The notes under the pieces are model-generated. The model was given only the letters and a program-made list of their open reading frames with translations. It was not told the origin of the DNA and ran no database searches. A stretch of 47,285 nucleotides of DNA from Actinomycetes bacterium (lineage in GTDB: Bacteria; Actinomycetota; Acidimicrobiia; Acidimicrobiales; JABEUL01): the NCBI GenBank assembly GCA_021790815.1, contig JAJYFT010000002.1:1-47285 (forward strand), in the 5' to 3' direction. Below, piece after piece: positions 1 to 8,616 of the stretch (position 1 is the first letter of the stretch; the number at the start of each line of letters is the position of its first letter). A program made the translations under genes and the position numbers.

Positions 1-200
1 TCGTGATCTCACTAGTTAGTTCAGATATTGTTTCATCTAAAAAGTCAATGTGTTTGATAATGGTTTTACACATCTTTGCATGATGATCACGAAAAAATCC
101 TGATAGAGCTTCTTCTAATTCCGGAATCTTGCCACGTAATCTTGATTTGGCAATCTCGGCTAGATGACATTGAAGGGTCGCCAATGTCCAGACGTGGATT
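1..200 (-). pseudogene. IS110-family transposase remnant, cut by window edge
   Basis: Reading the minus strand from about 258 down to 1 gives a coding-like stretch with an HxxLAEIA, KIPELEEALSG, then RDHHAKM and HIDFLDETISEL pattern. This is the charged spacer region found between the two catalytic domains of many actinobacterial IS110 (DEDD) transposases. The two halves lie in different frames, with a shift in the T-run near 105-110, so the copy is broken. The expected N-terminal DEDD domain should lie at higher coordinates but is absent; a plus-strand IS110 copy starts there instead. Assignment to the family is by motif recognition, and the exact limits are uncertain. Confidence 0.55.
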
Positions 201-264
201 GCATAGGCATACAGCAATATGATAAATCTACGTAGAGCCACAATGACAAGTAGAGGAGAACCTT

Positions 265-1556
265 ATGAAAAATGCTTACAGATATGTCGGACTCGATATC
301 CACAAAGATACTATTGCTTAGCCTTCTGTGATAGCGATGAATCATCTAAAGTAGAAAACTATGGAGTTATTGAAAACTCTGAAGATGTGTTACTTAAAGT
401 AATGTTAAAACTAAAAAAAGATGATTCTTATGTCTTAAAGACAGTTTACGAAGCTGGTCCTACTGGATTTGGCCGTTATGTGTAAATATGTAGGTTTTTG
501 AAGTCAAAAGGAATATCATGTTGTGTTGTGGCGCCTTCTCTAATACCTAATGTACCGGGTGACAAAATTAAAACTGACAGAAAAGATGCCGAAAAGCTCT
601 GTAAGTTTTACAAAGGCCACTTACTGACTCCTATCTATGTACCAGATGAGTCAACTGAAGCACTAAGGAATCTGATTCGACAGATAGTTTGATGTAACTG
701 GGTCACGAAGTAAAAGTTGACGAAGTAAGAAATAAAAACAGGATTTCAATGTTTTTATTAAGATTAGGGCTACGACCACCAGATGTCTTTAAAACTACAA
801 AATCTATTAAATGCCGAGCTTGGTTAAACTCTTTAAAATTTGAACAAAATGAGAATCAGATAGTGTTTGATTCCCTATTGTCACATTTAAGAGAGTCAAC
901 TGACAGATTATCTTTAATAGACGGGTCAATTATCAAATGCGTAGAGTCTTACGCAAATAAAGCTTTAATTGATGCTCTACAGTCTTTAAGGGGAATAAGT
1001 CTTTTAACTGGAGTTACAATCGTATTAGAAATTGAAGACTTTACCAGATTTAAATCAGCTCAGTATTTAATAAAAGATGCTTGGTTTATGAAATATGTAG
1101 GGTTATTCCAAAAGAACATTCATCTGGACAAAAGTCAAAAAGAGGACCAATTACAAAAACAGGAAACTCTTTAGTTAGGCACGTATTAATCGAATCAGCT
1201 CACCACTACAGATTTCAACCCTACAGGGGGAAAACATTAATAAAAAGACAGGAGGACTTAAGTCAAGATATTGTCGATATCTCCTGGCAGGCCCAGAAAA
1301 GGCTACATGAAAAATACAGGCATCTCTCTGGTAGATTAGGCAAACAAAAAGCAATAGTGGCAGTGTCAAAAGAACTGGCTGGTTTTATATGGTCAATTGC
1401 TAAAGAAGTTAACAAAAACATTGATTTATCAGGAGATGAGGAAATGAGATATGTTGAAGAGACCCTCGAAGGTTCTAGGTGTTAATCAATACACGACCTT
1501 AGATTGAGGCAGGCTTCATATGACATCAAAAATTGCGGTAGCTTAAAATGTTAATC
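265..1556 (+). pseudogene. IS110-family transposase, multiply frameshifted
   Basis: An ATG at 265, preceded by a GAGGAG Shine-Dalgarno, opens a protein beginning MKNAYRYVGLDIHKDTIA, the usual DEDD-transposase start, but it stops at once near 319. The reading then jumps frame: FCDSDE through YEAGPTGFGRY to about 485, KSKGISCCVVAPSLIP through TDRKDAEKL to about 690, LRGISLLTG near 990, and EHSSGQKSKRGPITKTGNS from about 1112 to 1485. A C-terminal tail (LRLRQASYDIKNCGS) ends near 1546. At least four frameshifts or stops make it non-functional. All canonical IS110 blocks are present in order, so this is one nearly full-length dead copy. It abuts a minus-strand IS110 remnant. Confidence 0.88.
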
Positions 1557-1887
1557 CGCGGATACCTGACTGAATTTCGTCGTACTACCTTAAATTCCTC
1601 ATCTCCTAATAAATCAACGATAAACCAATTAAATACTAAAATAAAGCAAACCGAAACGATTCGTTACAATGTGATAAACAACTCACGGATACCAGAATTA
1701 CAGTTTGCTTTATTCTCTAATAAAAGAAAAAAATGTATGTGACTTGACAAGATCCTTCCATACCAGAACCATATATTGCGTATGATCCTCTACTTTTGAT
1801 TCAATTGCGTTTTAGTTGGGTTGGTTTACCTAATCTTTAACCGTTACTTTGCTTGGTAATTAAATCGTTACTTTGTTTGCTGGCTTT
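1557..1887. other. Intergenic stretch with an imperfect tandem repeat
   Basis: No gene is supported here. An open stretch from 1548 to 1742 has no recognisable protein features and is probably decayed sequence from the IS110 end. An imperfect tandem repeat of about 24 bases with a CGTTACTTTG core sits at 1837-1880, directly after the stop of the minus-strand DUF3048 gene. Confidence 0.5.
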
Positions 1888-2910
1888 CTAAGGGTTGACA
1901 CTTGTTGAAACCTGATTAGGTACAATCTCTACCCAGGTGTTGCCGGGAGTAAAATTCATGCTTTCCCCACTGTTGTCAACATATGTAGTTGGTGACGCAA
2001 GTGAACTCCGCTGCCATGTTCCGTTCACAACCTCGCCATCTCTAAAAAGTGATGCTTGTCCGGTCCCAGTCATATCTGCAACAACTTCAAGACCACCTTG
2101 AGAGTTTTCCCACCATGGGCCAAAAGTAACTGAAACTCGCTCAACTAGAACATTATTTGCAACCAGTGGCAGGCCAAGTGAGTCAAGGGCAACTACCCCT
2201 TTATAAGAAAGCTCAAACTTTTTCAACGCTGCATCCCATGTCCAAGTGGTGTCATTCGTCGGAGAAAAATTGATGTTGATAGAACTAACAGATGAGGCTG
2301 ATTTATTTATTGGACCAAAATTAAAAAGAGGTTCGGGAGGAGTAGTGTCACTTGGTTGCAATGCCCAAGCGTTTGTTGTCGAAGTGTAGGTATCATAGGG
2401 TGCCTGTCTTCCCGGAGGATTAATCTCAATTGAACCGTGCCAGAATATGTTGTCATCGTAGGCATTCGCAGCCTTTAAGGCATCTATAACTTGTTGGATT
2501 CCACCAGCATGGATAAAAATGGGATCGCTAAGTTCATCTAGAATCGCGACATCAATCAGCCTCGCCGATCTAATTGGTCCGACTAAAGGGGGAGTCTGGC
2601 ACTGAAATACAGCTACGAACCTTGTAATAAAACCTTCAACAGGTTCATCAAAAACAACGTCAGCCTGGTTAAGACCTGCCTGCGGTCTTGCAGTGGGATA
2701 GTTATCAACTTTAATTGCTAAAGCTGGTCTCATTGGAACAAGATTCCCAGGTGCACTTGTGTCTGTTAAAGGACACTTTAAACTAGCTAGTGATGTCGTA
2801 GTCGTAGTTTTCTTCAAAACAACTTTCTTTATCGAATGCGAAGAACAACTTGCCGTTACAATTCCAACTAATAACAAAACCAGTACTGTTACTACAAACT
2901 TTTGTCGCAT
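1888..2910 (-). CDS. DUF3048 (YerB-like) lipoprotein
   Basis: The 340-residue product has a short basic start, a hydrophobic segment (about residues 5-20) and a TASC lipobox, so it should be a lipid-anchored exported protein. A Thr-rich linker follows, then the DUF3048 signature: RPALAIKVDNYPTARPQAGL near residue 60, a DEPVEGFITRFVAVF block, and VGPIRSARLIDV. DUF3048 proteins are common in Firmicutes and actinobacteria and have no settled function; an envelope role is likely. The ATG start lies 19 bases inside the end of mnmA, so the two are probably co-transcribed. It is the last gene of the desulfurase-mnmA cluster, although its role appears unrelated to tRNA thiolation. Confidence 0.88.
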   Translation of the reverse strand: MRQKFVVTVLVLLLVGIVTASCSSHSIKKVVLKKTTTTTSLASLKCPLTDTSAPGNLVPMRPALAIKVDNYPTARPQAGLNQADVVFDEPVEGFITRFVAVFQCQTPPLVGPIRSARLIDVAILDELSDPIFIHAGGIQQVIDALKAANAYDDNIFWHGSIEINPPGRQAPYDTYTSTTNAWALQPSDTTPPEPLFNFGPINKSASSVSSININFSPTNDTTWTWDAALKKFELSYKGVVALDSLGLPLVANNVLVERVSVTFGPWWENSQGGLEVVADMTGTGQASLFRDGEVVNGTWQRSSLASPTTYVDNSGESMNFTPGNTWVEIVPNQVSTSVNP

Positions 2911-3956
2911 TTACTCACCATTCCACTACCCAACACATCTTCACCATCTTCGCCGTCGTATATTGCCACAGTCTGACCAACTGCAACCCTCCTAATTGGC
3001 TCAAGAAGTTCTATGCGACTCTCACCTAACCAAACTGCTTCTTTTGGATCTCCATGAGCGCTTGTTTGTACTCTAACTTTATCGCCAGGCTTTGGTGTAA
3101 CGTCATAAAAGAAAGTCTGCCTAAGTTCAATAAAGTTGTCCATTAATTTTTCAATCGGACCAACTCTTACGCTTTGGTTCTCGTTATCAACTTTTAAAGC
3201 GTACCTTATTCGCCCATCACCTTTTTCACCCAAAAATCTCCTCTGGCCAACAGTGATCATCTCAAGCGCTTCAACTTCGCCAATCACTTCCTCAGTCTCA
3301 TCATCTATTACCTTCGCTGAATGTAATTCAATCCTCTCTTTTAAGAATTGCTCTCGTCCACCTGTTGCAAGAATAAAACAAATGTCTTGGCTATCTGGTT
3401 TATCTGCTGTAATAAAGCCTAAAGAGTTAGCTATTTTTCTCACTTCTTCTTTGCGGAGCGATCCCAGTGGAAATATACAGTACTCGAGTGCAGCAGGTTT
3501 AATTCCTGAAAGTACATAAGACTGATCTTTCTTCCTGTCAATGCTCCTTCTCAAAATAAATTTACCATCTTGATCTTTAAACTTTATTGCATAATGACCG
3601 GTCGCTACTGCATCAAATCCTAACCGCAGCGCCCGTGAAACCATTACATCAAACTTAATTTTTTTGTTGCACTCTATACAGGGGTTCGGAGTCTCACCTA
3701 TTGAATGAGAGTAGACGTATGGATCTACCACATATTGGTTAAACTCTTCGGTAAAGCCCCATACATGGTGCTCAATTCCTAACTTGTTTGCAACATAACG
3801 AGCATCTTCAACATCTGAGACCGAACAGCACCCTTGATCGCTCAATCCACCCCAAAGTTTAAGAGTTACCCCAACAACTTCGTGACCTTCCTCTTTAAGG
3901 AGATGAGCAGCAACGGATGAATCAACGCCGCCAGACATGCCAACTGCAATTTTCAC
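2892..3956 (-). CDS. mnmA: tRNA-specific 2-thiouridylase MnmA
   Basis: MnmA thiolates U34 of tRNA Lys, Glu and Gln in the cytoplasm, using ATP to adenylate the base and a protein persulfide as sulfur source. The 354-residue length is typical. Visible motifs are the PP-loop SGGVDSS (residues 8-14), the catalytic GETPNPCIEC with Cys93, and the persulfide-forming Cys193 in DSQDICF. The GHY and KKDQSYVLSG blocks of the family are also present. Translation starts at a GTG with an AAGG element upstream, 11 bases after the stop of the cysteine desulfurase. This desulfurase-MnmA pairing is a common arrangement and suggests a direct sulfur donor-acceptor relationship. Confidence 0.97.
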   Translation of the reverse strand: MKIAVGMSGGVDSSVAAHLLKEEGHEVVGVTLKLWGGLSDQGCCSVSDVEDARYVANKLGIEHHVWGFTEEFNQYVVDPYVYSHSIGETPNPCIECNKKIKFDVMVSRALRLGFDAVATGHYAIKFKDQDGKFILRRSIDRKKDQSYVLSGIKPAALEYCIFPLGSLRKEEVRKIANSLGFITADKPDSQDICFILATGGREQFLKERIELHSAKVIDDETEEVIGEVEALEMITVGQRRFLGEKGDGRIRYALKVDNENQSVRVGPIEKLMDNFIELRQTFFYDVTPKPGDKVRVQTSAHGDPKEAVWLGESRIELLEPIRRVAVGQTVAIYDGEDGEDVLGSGMVSKCDKSL

Positions 3957-3967
3957 TGACGCTACCT

Positions 3968-5116
3968 TTATATCCCTACTGTGCTCTTTTTGCGCAGGTT
4001 CGATATTGAATCTGAGATTTTATCAATTGCTTCGTCAATTTCAGCTCTAGTTGTTGACCAACCAAGTGAAAGTCTAATAGCTGCTGTACTATCCATCACA
4101 GCGTCTACTGCCATGAGCACATGGCTTGGAGATAACGATCCACTTGCACAAGCCGATCCAGCTGACACACAGACTCCTGATTTGTCGAGTAGATAGAGGA
4201 GTTCTTCTCCTGCGACACCTGGGACCAAAATGTGGAACAGACCCGGAACTGCGACATCTCTTGGAACAGTTTCGATAATATTTTCGACACTGTCCATCAA
4301 ACCATCGGCTAACTGATTCTTTAATGTTCGAGTTTCTTCAATGTTATCCGCTTTAAGAAGTTCAACTGCCTTTGCTAGTGCAGCAGCACCTACGACATCA
4401 TTTGTGCCGCTCCTTAGTTCCCGCTCTTGCCCACCACCATGAATTATTGGATCGATTTTAACGCTGTCCTTTTTAAGTAGCGCTCCAACTCCAACCGGGC
4501 CACCTAGCTTGTGGGCACTAATTGACATCATGTCAACTACCTCAAACAGCTTTTGGATATCCAACCAGTGCGCCCCTTGAACCGCGTCTGTATGAATAAT
4601 CGCATCTGGAGATAGTTTTCTTACAATTTTTGCAATTTCTTCGATCGGTTCAATCGTTCCAATTTCGTTGTTTGAGGCCATAATGCTTACTATCCTGACA
4701 GTCTCGTCAACTAAATTGTTAATGCTTTCTAACCTTACGACACCGTCACTGTCTACCGGTGCTACCCTTAGATATCTTCCACTTCTCTTAGCTGCAATCT
4801 CAGCGGTATTTAGCACTGCCCGGTGTTCAACTTGACTAATGAGTACCGCCCCTCCTTCTTTTGCTCGCGACAATGTACCAAAAATAGCAAGATTATTCGA
4901 TTCAGTTCCTCCTGAGGTAAAAATTACTTCTGAGGGCCTTGCACCGAAACATGAAGCTATTTTTTCCCGTGAGTCATCTAAAATTCGGCGAGAATGCCGA
5001 CCCATTTCATGTTTTCCTGATGGATTTGCAATCGGCTCGTTATAGAAGGAAAATATTAAGTCTCGGACTTCGGGACGTAAAGGCGAAGTTGCAGCATGAT
5101 CAAGATAAATACTCAT
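3968..5116 (-). CDS. Cysteine desulfurase (NifS/IscS family)
   Basis: This PLP-dependent enzyme (382 residues) converts cysteine to alanine and an enzyme persulfide. It shows the N-terminal YLDHAAT, the SGGTESNN loop (68-75), the HTDAVQ block (176-181), the PLP lysine K203 in SAHKLGGP, and the catalytic Cys323 in SAGSACASGS. The short loop after the catalytic Cys (LSPSHVL) is of the NifS/IscS class I type. As first gene of the cluster with mnmA, it probably supplies sulfur for tRNA thiolation and perhaps Fe-S clusters such as that of WhiB; no iscU-like gene is visible nearby. It is divergent from otsA, with a repeat-containing 163-base promoter region between them. Confidence 0.96.
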   Translation of the reverse strand: MSIYLDHAATSPLRPEVRDLIFSFYNEPIANPSGKHEMGRHSRRILDDSREKIASCFGARPSEVIFTSGGTESNNLAIFGTLSRAKEGGAVLISQVEHRAVLNTAEIAAKRSGRYLRVAPVDSDGVVRLESINNLVDETVRIVSIMASNNEIGTIEPIEEIAKIVRKLSPDAIIHTDAVQGAHWLDIQKLFEVVDMMSISAHKLGGPVGVGALLKKDSVKIDPIIHGGGQERELRSGTNDVVGAAALAKAVELLKADNIEETRTLKNQLADGLMDSVENIIETVPRDVAVPGLFHILVPGVAGEELLYLLDKSGVCVSAGSACASGSLSPSHVLMAVDAVMDSTAAIRLSLGWSTTRAEIDEAIDKISDSISNLRKKSTVGI

Positions 5117-5128
5117 AGAATGTTTTTT

Positions 5129-5230
5129 AAAGTTTCTGAAATGTCCAACTCACTAGGCATAAAGTTGGAACCAGTAATATATATTTTAGCGTAAAAGTTG
5201 ATGGTTTGTTTCCTTAAAAGTTTCTGAAAT
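5129..5230. repeat. Two 14-bp direct repeats in the divergent desulfurase/otsA promoter region
   Basis: The 14-mer AAAGTTTCTGAAAT occurs at 5129-5142 and again at 5217-5230, 88 bases apart in the same orientation. The first copy ends 13 bases from the desulfurase start codon. The second covers the position expected for the -35 box of otsA. A CCAACT/AGTTGG inverted repeat (5145-5150 and 5163-5168) lies between them. The layout suggests binding sites for a regulator, but the factor is unknown. Confidence 0.5.
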
Positions 5231-5246
5231 AATGAGTTTTAGCTAA

Positions 5247-5252
5247 TATAAT
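5247..5252 (+). promoter_or_regulatory. Putative -10 box of otsA
   Basis: A perfect TATAAT lies 27 bases before the otsA ATG. No clear TTGACA is seen 17 bases upstream; that position is covered by a 14-bp direct-repeat copy. The predicted leader would be only about 20 bases and has no good Shine-Dalgarno. Confidence 0.4.
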
Positions 5253-5279
5253 TACTTTAGTTAGATAAACTTTATAGAA

Positions 5280-6629
5280 ATGCCCCAATACGATATTGTC
5301 ATTGCAGCTAACAGGGGTCCAAATGCCATTGACTTAATAAACGACTCACCGCCTTCAGGTGGACTAGTTTCAGCCATCGAGCCTGCCTTGTCCGATATCG
5401 ATTGTGTATGGCTAAGTGCGGTGCCACAGTATAAAAATAGAGATATTCCATTACGATCTGCATTTGGAACACCACTTATATCCGTAGACATCCCAGAAAG
5501 TATCTACGACGCTGCGTATAATACCGTTTCTAATGAAACGCTTTGGTTTTGTTATCACAATCTATTTAATATTGCACTTGAACCACGATTTGATCGAAGA
5601 TTCTATGAAGCCTGGGAAAAGTATAAAATTTGCAACGAAATCTTTGCAAATGAAATTTCTAACGTTTCACAGAACAGTGCAACAGTAATTGTTCATGATT
5701 ATCATCTGTCCTTAGTTCCTAAAATATTGCGAAGGTTAAGACCAGATCTGAAAATCTGCCACTTTTCTCATACTCCATTCCCTGATTGTGCCTACTTTAG
5801 TCAACTTCCTAAGAACATTGCGCCTGAAATCCTAGAAGGTCTAGCCGTGAGTGACGCGGTAGGATTTCACAGTAAAAATTGGATGGATAACTTTAATAGC
5901 TGCCTAAACTCATATGGACTAAATGCAAATAAGCTTTTTTTTGCACCGATGGGGATCAATCCTGACATTTTGCTTCAAGAGACACAAGCAACCGGTGCGG
6001 AGGACATTAAGAAATCAATTGAAAAACTAAAAGGAGATAGAGCTTTCATAGTAAGAGTAGATAGGATTGAACCTTCTAAAAATGTCGTTAGAGGGCTTCT
6101 GGCATTTGAAGAACTGCTTGAAAGATGGCCAGACCTTAAAGAGAAGGTCATGCTAGCCTGCTATCTGAATCCATCACGTTCTAGTCTAAGTGCATACTCA
6201 GCTTATGAGAATGAAGTCCTTAAAGCTGCAGAAAACATAAATCTCAAGTTGCAAACTAGTACGTGGAAACCTATACAAATAATAGTTGAAAACAATAGAC
6301 TTCAATCTCTAGTTGCCTTAAGCCTTGCGGATGTAGTGCTTGTAAACCCATTGAAGGATGGGCTCAACCTCGTCGCAAAAGAAGCTAGTATAGTATCAAA
6401 GAACTCATCACTATTAGTCTTGTCAAAAGAAGCTGGGGTCTATCATCAACTTAAAGAGTTCGCTTTTGGCGTTGATCCTCTAAATATATCCGAAACGGCA
6501 AAGCTTCTACATGATGCATTAGCTACTGATCGAGAAACAAGAGATAAAATTCACTCAAATCTCAAGGCAATCTGCTCTGAAAATACTGCGTCTAACTGGA
6601 TAAAATATCTATTAAAGCAAGTCTCATAG
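5280..6629 (+). CDS. otsA: Trehalose-6-phosphate synthase (GT20)
   Basis: OtsA joins glucose from a nucleotide sugar to glucose-6-phosphate, giving trehalose-6-phosphate in the cytoplasm. The 449-residue protein matches the single-domain GT20 enzymes: GGL (28-30), the FCYHNLFN block, HDYHL (139-143), HFSHTPFPD, R262 and K267 in RVDRIEPSKN, and the sugar-nucleotide loop NPLKDGLNLVAKE (356-368). These key residues fall at nearly the same numbers as in E. coli OtsA. The start is an ATG with little Shine-Dalgarno, so translation may be close to leaderless. It faces the otsB gene and the two coding ends overlap by six bases. Confidence 0.95.
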   Translation: MPQYDIVIAANRGPNAIDLINDSPPSGGLVSAIEPALSDIDCVWLSAVPQYKNRDIPLRSAFGTPLISVDIPESIYDAAYNTVSNETLWFCYHNLFNIALEPRFDRRFYEAWEKYKICNEIFANEISNVSQNSATVIVHDYHLSLVPKILRRLRPDLKICHFSHTPFPDCAYFSQLPKNIAPEILEGLAVSDAVGFHSKNWMDNFNSCLNSYGLNANKLFFAPMGINPDILLQETQATGAEDIKKSIEKLKGDRAFIVRVDRIEPSKNVVRGLLAFEELLERWPDLKEKVMLACYLNPSRSSLSAYSAYENEVLKAAENINLKLQTSTWKPIQIIVENNRLQSLVALSLADVVLVNPLKDGLNLVAKEASIVSKNSSLLVLSKEAGVYHQLKEFAFGVDPLNISETAKLLHDALATDRETRDKIHSNLKAICSENTASNWIKYLLKQVS

Positions 6630-7442
6630 GCGTCGGAGCACTTCGAAAAATTCTGCAACCTCTTCTTGAGAGTCGAGCACTATATCTGCTGAATCAAATA
6701 GTATAGATTCGGTTTCTCTGTTAAATATTGCGACTTTTAAGTATGAACGTTCTTTACTATTCATTGATAACGCGTCGATTGCATTGAACGCTGGTATGTC
6801 AGATGTGTCATCACCTATATAAATTCCACTTAAAGATTGTCCTAGTTCTCTAATGATGTCTCCCTTGTCCAAAAACCTTTTTGGTCTAATTTCAAAGTGC
6901 TCTCTCCCTTTAAAGACCTCAAAATCAGGAAACTCATCTCGAACGTTAATATTAGATATTAGATCGTCTACGTTTGTCGAACTGTTGCGCACATGAACGG
7001 CTATAGTCAACCCCTTATCCTCGACAAATACGCCTTTAGGTAGGTCCATTAATTTTCTTGTTTGAAGTTCAGAAAGAGAGTATTTAATCTTTGAGCTATA
7101 TTGAAAAACCTCCGGCGAATTAAACTTAAAGTCCTTATTTAGTTCCGACCGCTCATTACCATAGAGTGAAAACAGTAAAAATCTACCAGTGAACTTTTTG
7201 CCGCTTTCAAGATTTTCCTCAAGAAGCCGAGATATGAAAGAGAATGGTCTTCCAGTTAAAATTCCAATGAAGGAAAATATTTCAGAAAGTGCTGTAAAGT
7301 TCTTAAAAGCTACCTCATCTATCGTAGCTGCGCCAGGTTCAGCTACTATTTTGCTAAGAGTGCCATCAAAGTCTGAGATTAGAAATGATTGAGATTTATT
7401 TGTTTTGAACTTATTTAATGTCTGTTCAGAAATATCGACCAC
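6624..7442 (-). CDS. otsB: Trehalose-6-phosphate phosphatase (HAD)
   Basis: The 272-residue HAD-superfamily protein should remove phosphate from trehalose-6-phosphate. The nucleophile motif is SDFDGTLSKI with D24 and D26; the Lys/Asp motif III-IV appears as YIGDDTSDIPAF near residue 214, and a GREHFEIRP segment typical of trehalose phosphatases is present. It starts at GTG 7442, whose first base is the last base of the upstream stop codon (TAGTG), so it is translationally coupled to the LytR_C gene. Its 3' end overlaps the 3' end of otsA by six bases. The pathway partner is therefore transcribed in the opposite direction, unlike most otsAB operons. Confidence 0.92.
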   Translation of the reverse strand: MVDISEQTLNKFKTNKSQSFLISDFDGTLSKIVAEPGAATIDEVAFKNFTALSEIFSFIGILTGRPFSFISRLLEENLESGKKFTGRFLLFSLYGNERSELNKDFKFNSPEVFQYSSKIKYSLSELQTRKLMDLPKGVFVEDKGLTIAVHVRNSSTNVDDLISNINVRDEFPDFEVFKGREHFEIRPKRFLDKGDIIRELGQSLSGIYIGDDTSDIPAFNAIDALSMNSKERSYLKVAIFNRETESILFDSADIVLDSQEEVAEFFEVLRRL

Positions 7443-7987
7443 TAAGATGTTGTTGATGTAGCTTGAGACGCAATAGTTGGCCCAAGCACCACGAGAACCT
7501 CTGCGGTGCCCATGGTCGCTACAGGTGGAGTCGCCGGCATAGCTGCAACGGACGAAGTTGGTATTTGAAGTGCACCAGCTACCTCGATTGCATCCGCTTT
7601 AGCGCCTGGAAGATAGTAAACGTAACTTGAGGTTTCTGGTGAAATTGTATCTCTAGCTGCTAAAACCGTATATCCCATGTTCCTTAGTATGTTAGTAAAG
7701 TGACCAGCTGCATTCGGCACCTGAGATCCATTTGCAACTTGAACTGTAAAAGACGTTGGTGACGGAAGAGAAGTAGTTGTAGTTGAAACTGGAGGAACTG
7801 TTAAATTCACAGTAGACGTTGAAGGTAAAGTACTTGTTGATGATACAACGGAACCCGTCCTAATAGAATTAATCAACACTATTCCGAATATTATGGCAAA
7901 TACAAGCACAATCGCTCTGCGAACTCCAGTTGCAGAGGTGTTAAACCGCCTTTCGGGTAATTCCATAGGACTTTTATTATCACTCAT
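7442..7987 (-). CDS. LytR_C domain membrane protein
   Basis: This 181-residue protein has a cytoplasmic N-terminus, one membrane segment (about residues 25-43), a long Ser/Thr/Pro-rich linker (about 45-82) and a C-terminal LytR_C-like domain starting near FTVQVANGSQVPNAAG, with the LRNMGYTV block. The extracytoplasmic domain normally occurs at the end of LytR-CpsA-Psr cell-wall ligases or as stand-alone membrane-anchored proteins in actinobacteria; its ligand is not established. A GGAG element precedes the ATG. It is the first gene of a two-gene unit with otsB. No catalytic LCP domain is present. Confidence 0.78.
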   Translation of the reverse strand: MSDNKSPMELPERRFNTSATGVRRAIVLVFAIIFGIVLINSIRTGSVVSSTSTLPSTSTVNLTVPPVSTTTTSLPSPTSFTVQVANGSQVPNAAGHFTNILRNMGYTVLAARDTISPETSSYVYYLPGAKADAIEVAGALQIPTSSVAAMPATPPVATMGTAEVLVVLGPTIASQATSTTS

Positions 7988-8157
7988 CGAAGTATCTCCA
8001 TATACTCTAAGCCTAGTCTCTCGTATAATAATTGCAAGTATCTGAACAAATTTTACTTTCCAAATCTAAATTTATCGATCTATGTGTATTGTGCGATAGA
8101 ATTTCAGCGTAAGCATCACTGGATTAAGTGACTTAAAAACGTCAGTTGGTTGACACT

Positions 8158-8230
8158 GCCGGTGTGGCGCAGTTGGAAGCGCAGACGACTTGTAATCGTC
8201 AGGTCGTGGGTTCGAGTCCCACCGCCGGCT
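8158..8230 (+). tRNA. tRNA-Thr (anticodon TGT)
   Basis: A complete 73-base cloverleaf reads directly: acceptor GCCGGTG pairs with CGCCGGC (one G-T wobble), the D arm is GCGC/GCGC, the anticodon stem GACGA/TCGTC encloses loop CTTGTAA with anticodon TGT, and the T arm is GTGGG-TTCGAGT-CCCAC. The discriminator is T and no CCA is encoded. It reads ACA threonine codons, and ACG/ACU by wobble. No other tRNA lies adjacent. Confidence 0.97.
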
Positions 8231-8616
8231 CTCGATCACCCGTAAGCACAACCATTATCAGAGCTAAATCTTTTAACAAATACCAATATTTTTGAGTAAA
8301 CCTTTGGAATTACACCACTTCAGATTGAAAATGGCTTCACGTTCAAAACAAGTCAAACACCACATTAATTACCTCACTACCCATAAGAAGTATGGCCGAA
8401 CGAATAGAACAACATTTCATAGTAAGAACCTGATTTGTTATTCTTATTTCGCAACTAAAGTATTCGACACAATACCGCCTTAAACAATTAGGATAATAAC
8501 TTTTGAAAGTACAATTATCCGAGTAGGGATCCAAAATACTTTGTCCTTTACTACAGGTCAACTCTTAATAGACGTAAGCTGATTTCAATAAGATTAATTT
8601 GTCTTGGAGGTAATTT
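8231..8616. other. Intergenic leader region with a two-part hairpin
   Basis: No gene is supported between tRNA-Thr and the YdjC gene; open stretches at 8292-8483 and 8343-8561 lack protein-like features. At 8491-8520 there is a hairpin with outer arms GGATAAT/ATTATCC and inner arms ACTTT/AAAGT. It has no T-run, so it is more likely a leader or operator structure than a terminator. A TTGGAGG ribosome binding site at about 8603-8610 serves the next gene. Confidence 0.45.

Noticed and set aside
8024-8029. TATAAT on the plus strand
   Set aside because: It lies over 120 bases from tRNA-Thr and no transcript start there can be argued; the nearby LytR_C gene is on the other strand.
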